Assembly (NCBI GenBank): GCA_036186865.1
Contig: AP025041.1
Span: 2,564,939 to 2,628,938 of the forward strand
Reading direction: 5' to 3'
Origin: Eustoma russellianum
Lineage: Eukaryota; Streptophyta; Magnoliopsida; Gentianales; Gentianaceae
Length of the DNA: 64,000 nucleotides
Every line of letters starts with the position of its first letter. Within the stretch, counting starts at the first letter, position 1. The notes under the pieces were generated by a model. That model worked only from the letters and a program-made list of their open reading frames with translations, made no database searches and was not told where the DNA came from. The position numbers and the translations under genes were made by a program. Of this stretch, positions 56,009 through 64,000 are shown one piece after another.

Positions 56009-59000
56009 ATGACAATCGAGCCCTCCAATTTTTCAGCCACAACAATTTTAATACTTCAACTTCTCCAAACTTCAGTCAGGCCCTCCAGGTTACCCAACCC
56101 ATCAACTTCAGCCCACAATTACGAAATTGTAACAATTATGCCTCTAGATTAAAAGACAAACACCATAGTCAACCACATGTACCTAGTGTCGGTAGTCCAA
56201 ATGTGTGGATATTCGATTGTGGAGCCACAGATACCATGACCAATGATGTTATTGATTTTATTACGTACTCCACACCTACAAAAACACATATTGAGACGGC
56301 CAGTGGAGAGCAACTTCCGGTGTATGGTGGAGGAACTATTCAAATTTCTTCCACCTTGATTATACCGAATTGTTTATATGTTCCGGCACTGTCTTCTAAA
56401 TTACTTTCTTTGAGTCACGTTACAAAGGAACTTCAGTGTACTGCACTAATGGATTCTCATCATTGCCTTTTACAGGACACACGTACGAAGGAGACTATTG
56501 GGCGTGGCACTGAACGCGGCGGCCTCTACTTTGTCGATGAAGTTGCTCAACAGGACCGGTCCATGCTTGCTCACCGGGCGTCCAGTCGACAGTTGTGGTT
56601 ATGTCACCGCCGTTTAGGTCATCCTTCTTTTGGATACTTAAAACTTTTATTTCCAAGTCTTTTTTCACATCGTAGCACCTTTTCCCAGTGTGAAACATGC
56701 ATTCGTGCTAAAAGTCACCGTGCGACGTTCCAACCAAATAATACGCGGGTTGGAAAAATGTTTGCTCTAGTTCATTCTGATGTATGGGGACCCGCAAATG
56801 TGTCAAATCCTCACCAGTTTCAATATTTTGTTTTATTTATTGATGATTTCTCGCGCATGACTTGGGTATATTTTCTCAAAAATAAATCAGAAGTTCCTGA
56901 AAAATTCATTCATTTCTTCCATTTGGTTCAAACACAATATAATACCTCTATTCAAGTCCTACGAACAGATAATGGAACTGAATATCAACCCCTTGCTCAG
57001 TTCTTCCGTGAACACGGTCTTGTACACCAAACATCGTGTCCTTACACCCCTCAACAAAATGGTGCCGCAGAAAGGAAAAATCGTATCATACTTGAAATGA
57101 CCCGCGCTATGCTTATTAAGTCATCTGCTCCTAAATATCTCTGGCCTGATGCAGTTGGAACTGCCGTGTACCTTCTAAATCGTCTTCCCACAAAAGCTTT
57201 AAATCAAAAGACTCCTCTTCAAATGTTGGCAACCCAAGCCAATGTGCCTCCAATCTTAACCTTACCACCTCATATATTTGGATGTTCAGTATATGTTCAC
57301 ATACCTAAACCAAGTCGGACCAAACTCGATTCTTGTGCTGAAAAGTGTGTGTTTGTTGGATATGCAAGCCACCAAAAGGGCTATCGATGTTATAATCCCA
57401 CTACTCGTCGACTTTATGTCACCATGGACTGTGTATTTCTTGAAACTGAATACTACTTTCACCACCAAGTCGGGTCTCAGGGGGAGAAAGAGAGTAGTGC
57501 CCCGACCTTTGAGTGGTTACATAACTTCAATTGGCCGACGGATGACCAACACGAACAAGCAGGTGGTGCCACCGAGCTGACTACAATCGATAGAGATGAG
57601 ACTCAAGCTTCAGTACTCGCTCCTACGACATCTACTTCGGACAGTGTCTTACAAGAGGTAAGTTCTCCATCTACTAATTTGATTTCTGAGCAAATGGTAC
57701 CTCAACCCGTTGTAAGTCAGGAACATGGGGAACGGGTGCTTCCACCAAGAAGTACCAGAGGCATTCCACCAGAACGATATTCACCAGACCAAGTGACTCG
57801 AACCAGTAGATATCCAGTGATTCGAGGGCGAGCATTGCTGGCTCCCATGTATTCAGAAAATATTCCCAAAACAGTACAGGAGGCAATAGTAAAAAAGGAA
57901 TGGCAAGCAGCGATGGCGACTGAAATGGAGGCTCTACTTAAGAATGAAACATGGGAAAAGTGTATCCTTCCAGAAGGAAAGAAACCAGTGGGGTGCCGAT
58001 GGGTGTTCACCATTAAATACAAGACTGATGGAACCATTGAAAGACATAAAGCGAGACTTGTGGCAAAAGGGTATACTCAAACCTATGGAGTTGATTACTC
58101 AGAGACTTTTTCTCCAGTAGCAAAGATTGATACTATTCGAGTACTTTTTTCCGTGGCAGTTAATAAAGATTGGCCCTTATTTCAGTTTGATGTGAAGAAC
58201 GTGTTCCTGCATGGTGAATTGCAAGAAGAAGTATACATGGAAGCTCCTCCAGGCTTCTGAGGAGAGTTTGAAAGGGGTGGGGTGTGCAGGTTGAGAAAGT
58301 CATTATATGGGCTTAAACAGAGTCCACGAGCTTGGTTTGGACGATTTACAGCTGCAATGAAACAGAATGGGTATGATCAGAGTAATGCAGACCATACACT
58401 CTTCCTTAAGAGAAACAAAGACCTGATGACATGCTTGATTATATATGTAGATGACATGATTATCACTGGGGATGATGTTGAAGAAATCAGTAGACTCCGT
58501 CAGAAGTTATTTGCAGAATTTGAGATGAAAGATTTGGGAACACTACAGTACTTCTTGGGAATAGAAGTCTCACGCTCCAGCAACGGCATTGTGATATGTC
58601 AGCAGAAATATATCCTGGATTTACTAACAGATATTGGAATGATCAACTGCAAACCTGCTAAGACTCCCATGACGATAAATCATAAGCTGCAAGTGAGTGA
58701 AGCAGAACCAATAGTTAACAAGGAACGATATCAAAGACTTGTTGGAAAATTGATCTACCTATCCCATACTCGGCCAGATATTGCATATGCAGTTGGAGTT
58801 GTTAGCCAGTTTATGCATACACCACAAGAAGCACATATGATAGCAGTAAAAAGGATACTCAGGTATTTAAAAGGAACGAGCGATCGAGGATTGGTGTTTA
58901 CAAAACATGGAAATCTTGACATTGAGGTCTTCACAGATGCCGATTGGGCAGGGAACCCAAATGATAGACGATCCACCTCAGGATACTTTGCATTTGTTGG

Positions 59001-59412
59001 AGGAAACCTGGTCACATGGAAGAGCAAGAAACAAAAGGTTGTTGCACTATCAAGTGCGGAAGCAGAATTTAGAGGGATTGTGAAAGGGATAATGGAGATT
59101 TTATGGTTAAAGAAACTGATGGATGAAATAGGAATCCTGATACAACTTCCGGTACAGTTAAAATGTGATAACAAAGCAGCAATAAGTATTTCTGAGAACC
59201 CGGTGCAGCATGACAGAACTAAGCATGTTGAGGTAGATCGACATTTTATCAAAGAAAAACTTGAGGAAGGGATTGTGGAATTGCCATTTGTAAAGTCTGA
59301 AGATCAACTTGCAGACATTTTGACTAAAGCAGTATCAGGAAGAGCATTTGAGGAGGCATTGAGCAAGTTGGGTATCGGATGTTCCAATACACAACTTGAG
59401 GGGGAGTGTTAG
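55981..59412 (+). pseudogene. copia pol: protease, integrase, RT, RNase H, with in-frame stop
   Basis: The pol frame is open from just after a TAG at 55966-55968 to a TGA at 58258-58260, then again to its own stop at 59410-59412 inside the right LTR. The protease motif reads WIFDCGATDTM, with Cys where D-S/T-G is usual. Integrase has the HHCC finger (HRRLGHPSF, CETCIRAKSH) and the catalytic residues in HSDVWGP, RTDNGTEY and NGAAERKNR. The TGA falls after EEVYMEAPPGF in the RT domain, before SLYGLKQSPRAW. RT has YVDDM and RNase H has TDADWAG, SSAEAEFRG and HVEVDRHFIKEKL. The stop may come from CGA by a C-to-T change. Confidence 0.92.
59398..59406 (+). other. polypurine tract
   Basis: GAGGGGGAG lies immediately before the right LTR, the expected plus-strand priming site of an LTR retrotransposon. 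Confidence 0.9.
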
Positions 59413-59613
59413 AGATATGAGTTGAAATGTTAAAGATATGGTTTGAAAAGTTAGGAAAAGTTAGATTTTGTAGATTTATCTATATCAAATCTTCAACCAA
59501 AATCACAGTCATTGTTGACTTAGGTAGGAAAGTTTGTATTATATATACACACAATGTATTTGAATCAGATGAATAAGAAGAAATTACATTCATCCAAGAC
59601 TGTTTTTCTAGCA
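59407..59613 (+). repeat. copia right LTR
   Basis: The 207-bp right long terminal repeat matches the left LTR at all but one position. It is followed by the ATTTA target duplication. Confidence 0.96.
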
Positions 59614-59618
59614 ATTTA

Positions 59619-60221
59619 CAACTTAGAGAACAAGAAGCTAATAAAACCATAAAATTTAGTAATGGTTAATTTTATTTTTACATCTAAGAGACATGAATAA
59701 TATTTTGCATCCTTTGGTAGTTTTGTTTTCTGAAATCTTTTGTTATGATACACAAGGGAAATCCACATATACAATCTTTGTTTGCTCCTGGGCCATGTGA
59801 CTTTGATTAGAGTGGCTAATTTAGTATTTTTTTTGGTCCCAAAATATAATTATATATCAAAATGGTACCTGTTTAGTAAAAAGTAGTCAGAATATCAAAT
59901 ATTACTTGTGTTTCTAAATGTACCAATCACAAATAAGCTGTTTGTTTTAAAATTTATGTATTTAACGAGAATAACTAGGTAAAATCATAATTTTTTTGTA
60001 CCAAGTAGACTTATATTTGAGACATTTCAAAAAAGAAAAATAGACTTTTATAAAGTAAGACGAAGGAAAGAAGGCCTTAGTCTATCTCGCGACAAATCGA
60101 GAAACTAATAAGAGAAACTATTTGAATAAATTCAGAAACTTTGATCCTCCAAATTGTCAAAAAAGATCACAACAATAAGATAAACTAATTTAATATATCT
60201 CTGACGTTTTTTTTAACCATG
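59619..60221. other. short intergenic stretch between copia and SINE-A
   Basis: AT-rich, no gene or repeat recognised. It ends with the left target-site duplication of the SINE-A copy (60206-60221). Confidence 0.4.
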
Positions 60222-60481
60222 ACTTTCCATTTAAAAAGGAGTCAAGGACATACTTTTCCTTGACTTTGGAATATGATGGAATAAAGCAAAATGACTCACT
60301 AAATTGGCTGCGCTTCTTATATTGTGATGCAGCAGTTGATCGACACACAATTTTCATTTTGGGTCATCGGAAAACAACCTTCATGTGTTTCTAACACATG
60401 AGCATGGTTGCGTACATCCGACCCTCCATACCCCGTCATAGACGGGAGCCGTTAAAGCAATGGGGTAATGTTGTTGTTGTT
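60222..60481 (+). mobile_element. full-length SINE-A with exact 16-bp TSD
   Basis: A 260-bp element is bounded by a perfect duplication, GTTTTTTTTAACCATG (60206-60221 and 60482-60497). It starts ACTTTCCATTTAAAAAGG, like the copy at 50.6 kb. It contains an 8-bp inverted pair, AGTCAAGG and CCTTGACT, near the 5' end. It ends GCAATGGGGTAATG followed by TTG repeats. The block GGTTGCGTACATCCGACCC...GACGGGAGCC recalls the 3' half of the angiosperm Au SINE family. No clear tRNA A/B boxes are visible in the 5' part. Confidence 0.88.
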
Positions 60482-60552
60482 GTTTTTTTTAACCATGCAG
60501 AGTACATGCTCTTTGGAAAATGCATCGCATTGACATGTTGGCTTTTCCTCAA

Positions 60553-63500
60553 TTTTTTTTTTTGAAAAAAGGAACTTTATTGCATTAACTTGTTGAAATA
60601 CGAATACAAATCGGGGTGGGGCGAGGGTCAAACGTATATGATATGCCGCATTAAAACCTTGCCAAGGAAAACCACCCCTGTGGACAAAACCTTAGACGAA
60701 GGAAAAAAGCGTACATATTTATACGGTTGGTCACTCCTAACCGTAATAAACGGTTCCATCTATCTCAACTATCTACATCATCTACTACATCGGAAGAGAC
60801 AAGGCTCAATAATGATAGCTCTAATTTTCGGCTACGACTTGCAATTTCTTTTGAGATGGTCCGAATGGGGGGAGACATATGATGTTTCCGTGGACCAGCT
60901 GATTCCTCCAATACCATATAGTGGATAATGCCTCGCGAAACACATACCTCCAGTCCGTTTGTATCCCAGAGCTCGTGTTCGATCTTAGATTGTCCATGAT
61001 CCAACGTTGTGTTTCTTGTGGTGCAAGAAAGTTCCGCCAAGTTGCGTCCCCCAATGTACCTTGAATTAGTTGCTTCCAAACTTCACGTGTCCACTGACAG
61101 TTCCGTAGCGCATGCAATGTATCTTCTATGGGGTGTTTACAAATGCTACATGCTCCATCTTGGTGTATATGTCGGTGGTACAGAAAATTTTCGGTGGGTA
61201 GAAGGTTTCGATAAGCTTGCCACAGTAGGAGATTTAGGCGACCTGGACCTTTTAGGCTCCAAAGACGAGACCAGGAGGGGTCATAAGGAAAATTGTCTGA
61301 AATTGTTAATTCCTCATATGCGCTAGCTACTGTAAATTTGTCGAATGTGGTTGCTTTCCATCGGAAGACTGGGCTATCCGCCGGTTCGTCCGTTGAATTT
61401 GACACCTCAATGCATGTCGTAAGTAAGGGCACAGTAGATTTGATATGGCGCCATAGTGCCGAGGTATTTCGGCAATGGGTATTTGAGAGGAGATCCCCGT
61501 ATTTGCTTCGAAGAACTTGTACCCATAACTCATCCGGCCGTGTCAGTACTGACCACCCTAGTTTGGCCAACATTGCAGTGTTCATGTCTCGCAAGTTTTT
61601 GACTCCCAAACCTCCTATATCTTTTGGTAGGCAAATTTGCGACCAAGGTAACCAGTGCAGTTTTTTTGTTCCCTGGGGCTCCCCCCAGAAAAAGCGTCTG
61701 ATGATCTTTTCAATGTCATCTATTATACTGGTTGGCAAGCGTACCGTACGCATAGCATAATAGGGCATTGAGGACAACACACTTTTTATTAGAATGAGTC
61801 TGGCTGCTTGGGATAAGAATTTCGTTTGCCACATAGCTAACCGGTCACATACCTTATCAACAATATATCCATACTCTTTCCTGCTAGGTCTCCCATTAAT
61901 TAGTGGCATACCAAGATAGACACCTAAGTCGCTAGTGATGGTCATGCCCAATCTGGAAATAGCAGCCGAGTGGAAGTTGTCGGCTATATTTCTAGAAACG
62001 AAGGCCTCTGATTTCTTCATGCTTATGGTTTGCCCAGATATTCTGCAGAATAAGTTGAGGATATTCTCTATTGTGTCAGCTTGTGCGTCATCACCGGATC
62101 CAAAGAGTAGCAAGTCATCAGCAAAGAATAGATGTGAAATGGGTGGTCCTGTTCTTGATAGGCGAAGAGGGATCCAACGTTTTTCCATAACAGCGCGGTT
62201 TATGTGGCCGCTTAAGACTTCCATGCATAGCAAAAAAAGGTACGGCGCAAGGGGGTCTCCTTGCCGTATACCCCGTTGAGGACAGAATGGTTGACTGCTT
62301 ACCCCATCCCAAATAACTGATAGTTGTGCTGAGGATATGGTGTACATTATTAGATTCACTAGGCTGGAGCTTAGGCCGATATTTATCAGGATGCGACTCA
62401 AGAAGTTCCAATCGACCTTATCATAAGCTTTCTCGAGATCAACTTTCATCGCCATGTATCCTTTGCGTCCCCGTTTTAATCTCATCGAGTGTATAATTTC
62501 TTGTGCAATGACAATATTGTCCGAAGGTTGTCGTCCCGGGACAAATGCACATTGCAGAGGAGAGATGATTTTTCCAATTACCAGTTTTAGGCGGTTGGCA
62601 ATGATTTTCGTGATAATCTTCACTACTACATTCATCAAGGCAATTGGTCTGAAGTGAGACGCCTCTTCCGGGTGTGACTTTTTCGGTATGAGAGCAATTA
62701 GAATGCGATTGAACTCGGGTGGAAAACTGCATGTTCTGAAAGCATTAAGAACAAATTCAGTGATAGATGGACCAACTTGATTCCAATTCCGTTGAAAGAA
62801 TATTGGGGGTAGTCCGTCGGGGCCCGGTGCCTTATACGCGCCCATATTGAAAATTGCTTCTTCTACCTCGCTTGGCGAAATATCTCTGTTCATCCATTCT
62901 CTATCTGTGTCGCTTAATGTCTTGATAATTAAATCATCTTCTTCGCATACTTGCACGTGGTGGCCTTGAAAGAGACTCTGATAGTAATCATGTAGCACAT
63001 TTCTTATTTCGGCCGGCGAACTTATCCATACTCCATCGTTGTTCTTGAGGCGTGAGACGTACTTGTTACGTTGTCGATTTGCCATTGTTTGATGAAAGAA
63101 ACGAGTGTTTTGTTCACCTTCGTATAACCATTGTAGATTGTTTTTTTGTTGCCACAGTATCTCCTCTTGAAGCAATATGTCATTTAGTTCCTCTAGCAAT
63201 TTCCCTTCCAACTGTGTAAGAAAGTCAGATGGAAAATTTGAGAGCTCTCTTTGGACCCCCTCTAACCGAGCCATGCATCTTCTTCGACGGCCATTTAGGC
63301 TACCGAAGACTCCATTTCTCCACTCAATCATCTTGGAGGTAAACTCTTGTATTGTGGCTTGCAGATTTCCAGGTTGATGTTGCCACGCTGTTGTCATAAA
63401 GTCTTGAAATTTCTGGTGCAACATCCAACATGCTAAGAATTTAAATGGCTTGGGTGATGTATATGAATGTTGTGTTGTCGCTATTGTGAGAAACAAAGGG

Positions 63501-64000
63501 TGGTGGTCAGACTGAAGGCGGGGAAGATGCTGGAGAGCAGTAGATCCGAATTGGTTCTGCCATATATCATTGCACCATGCTTGGTCAAGACGCTGTTTGA
63601 TGAGAAAACGGCCCGGTTGACCGTTGCTCCATGTAAACCGTGGGCCAGAAAATTCTACCTCCATAAGTTGGCATTCATCAATCATGCGGCACATCCGAGA
63701 TAAACCATACCCACGAGCTGGACGACCACCACTTTTGTCTTCCTGGCGGACAACTTGGTTGAAGTCCCCAATTAAGATCAAAGGTACGTGAACATAGCTG
63801 GCCATTTTTTCCAAATATTCATATAGGGGTTCTCTACCAACTACAGTAGGAGATGCGTAGATTAGAGAGATGAGAGCTGGTCCTGCATTTGGAGATGATA
63901 TGCGGATGTTTATCAACTGAGCTGTATAACTCAACAACTGAACCTGAATCTTCATATCGTCCCAGAAGCACCACAAACCACCAGAGAAACCTCTAGCTTC
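60553..64000 (-). mobile_element. LINE (L1-type non-LTR retrotransposon), 5' end outside window
   Basis: On the minus strand a long reverse-transcriptase frame is followed by about 260 bases of 3' untranslated sequence. An AATAAA lies near 60576-60581, then an A-tail (11 T on the plus strand, 60553-60563). The 5' end, and so any target duplication, lies beyond 64000. The unbroken frame over more than 3 kb indicates a fairly young insertion. Confidence 0.93.
60821..64000 (-). CDS. LINE ORF2-like protein: endonuclease, reverse transcriptase, zf-RVT (partial)
   Basis: The frame is open from the window edge (EARGFSGGLWCFW...) to a stop at 60821-60823, about 1059 residues without interruption. 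The N-terminal part is the C-terminal portion of an AP-like endonuclease, with LILIGDFNQVV and LQSDHHPLFL. The RT domain has AYKAPGPDGLPP, LIALIPKK, FRPIALMNV, KVDLEKAYDKVDW, RGIRQGDPLAPYLF and the catalytic FFADDLLLF in place of YADD. A zf-RVT region follows (LLLWQAYRNLLPTENFL, then C-x2-C...H...C). The RNase H domain often found after this in plant L1 elements is not visible before the stop. It would nick target DNA and copy its own RNA. Activity is not proven. Confidence 0.93.
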   Translation of the reverse strand, partial: EARGFSGGLWCFWDDMKIQVQLLSYTAQLINIRISSPNAGPALISLIYASPTVVGREPLYEYLEKMASYVHVPLILIGDFNQVVRQEDKSGGRPARGYGLSRMCRMIDECQLMEVEFSGPRFTWSNGQPGRFLIKQRLDQAWCNDIWQNQFGSTALQHLPRLQSDHHPLFLTIATTQHSYTSPKPFKFLACWMLHQKFQDFMTTAWQHQPGNLQATIQEFTSKMIEWRNGVFGSLNGRRRRCMARLEGVQRELSNFPSDFLTQLEGKLLEELNDILLQEEILWQQKNNLQWLYEGEQNTRFFHQTMANRQRNKYVSRLKNNDGVWISSPAEIRNVLHDYYQSLFQGHHVQVCEEDDLIIKTLSDTDREWMNRDISPSEVEEAIFNMGAYKAPGPDGLPPIFFQRNWNQVGPSITEFVLNAFRTCSFPPEFNRILIALIPKKSHPEEASHFRPIALMNVVVKIITKIIANRLKLVIGKIISPLQCAFVPGRQPSDNIVIAQEIIHSMRLKRGRKGYMAMKVDLEKAYDKVDWNFLSRILINIGLSSSLVNLIMYTISSAQLSVIWDGVSSQPFCPQRGIRQGDPLAPYLFLLCMEVLSGHINRAVMEKRWIPLRLSRTGPPISHLFFADDLLLFGSGDDAQADTIENILNLFCRISGQTISMKKSEAFVSRNIADNFHSAAISRLGMTITSDLGVYLGMPLINGRPSRKEYGYIVDKVCDRLAMWQTKFLSQAARLILIKSVLSSMPYYAMRTVRLPTSIIDDIEKIIRRFFWGEPQGTKKLHWLPWSQICLPKDIGGLGVKNLRDMNTAMLAKLGWSVLTRPDELWVQVLRSKYGDLLSNTHCRNTSALWRHIKSTVPLLTTCIEVSNSTDEPADSPVFRWKATTFDKFTVASAYEELTISDNFPYDPSWSRLWSLKGPGRLNLLLWQAYRNLLPTENFLYHRHIHQDGACSICKHPIEDTLHALRNCQWTREVWKQLIQGTLGDATWRNFLAPQETQRWIMDNLRSNTSSGIQTDWRYVFREALSTIWYWRNQLVHGNIICLPPFGPSQKKLQVVAEN

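Larger units (their letters stand above)
54404..59613 (+). mobile_element. Ty1/copia LTR retrotransposon, complete ends, coding region broken
   Basis: A 5210-bp element with 207-bp LTRs (54404-54610 and 59407-59613), TG...CA termini and a 5-bp duplication ATTTA (54399-54403 and 59614-59618). A primer-binding site matching initiator tRNA-Met follows the left LTR and a purine tract precedes the right LTR. Domain order is gag, zinc knuckle, protease, integrase, reverse transcriptase, RNase H, which is the copia order. The LTRs differ at one position (T at left, C at right, in CATT/CATC), so the insertion is recent. The gag-pol frame carries two in-frame stops and one frame change, so this copy does not encode a full polyprotein by standard decoding. 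Confidence 0.96.

Noticed and set aside
61293..61760. Plus-strand open frame of 155 codons
   Set aside because: Antisense to the continuous LINE reverse-transcriptase frame; no independent motif.
1..64000. CRISPR array, operon or prokaryotic defence system
   Set aside because: Introns, plant gene families and plant transposons show eukaryotic nuclear DNA; no regularly spaced repeats are present.

Overview
This is nuclear DNA from a flowering plant, almost certainly a eudicot and probably an asterid. The evidence is GT-AG introns that join in frame, plant-only families (CHX exchangers, a UGT87-type glycosyltransferase, a chloroplast malonyl-CoA:ACP transacylase, EXO70B), AT-rich intergenic DNA with long (TA)n runs, and plant transposons of many classes. 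No species can be named from the sequence alone.

Gene-rich part (about 1.9-49.6 kb). Ten protein-coding genes can be modelled with every splice joint in frame: a CHX cation/H+ exchanger (+, 1941-4536), EXO70B1 (+, intronless, 8601-10481), a GDSL esterase/lipase (-, 11119-13419), a second CHX exchanger (-, 17296-20795), chloroplast malonyl-CoA:ACP transacylase (+, ten exons, 21591-24402), mitoferrin (-, 25373-27869), a UGT87-type glycosyltransferase (-, 29587-33908, with a hAT element in its intron), a GH17 beta-1,3-glucanase-like protein with an X8 domain (-, 39667-42014), 40S ribosomal protein S4 (-, 42914-44905) and a cinnamoyl-CoA-reductase-like short-chain dehydrogenase (+, 46090-49572). 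A decayed CHX first exon at about 16 kb shows the CHX family was once larger here. The genes serve unrelated tasks: ion transport, exocytosis, fatty-acid synthesis, iron import into mitochondria, glycosylation, cell wall, translation. They are not a pathway cluster. From memory, their Arabidopsis homologues fall in two blocks, around At2g30140-At2g30310 and At5g58420-At5g58490, so the window looks like an unfractionated ancestral gene order.

Transposon-rich part (about 49.6-64 kb) and intergenic insertions. It holds a 5.2-kb Ty1/copia element with 206/207-identical LTRs and a broken gag-pol, a LINE running off the right edge, two adjacent palindromic Mutator-like MITEs rich in CACGTG, and SINEs with exact target-site duplications. 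Two SINE families recur across the window. SINE-A is about 255-260 bp and ends in (TTG)n. SINE-B has a tRNA-like head. One SINE-B copy is nested inside a SINE-A copy at 5.7-6.2 kb. Two hAT elements and two copies of a different 9-bp-TSD MITE are also delimited.

The least explained signal is a pair of segments at 36.5 and 38.6 kb. They share an identical 63-bp hairpin-forming core inside strongly diverged flanks.
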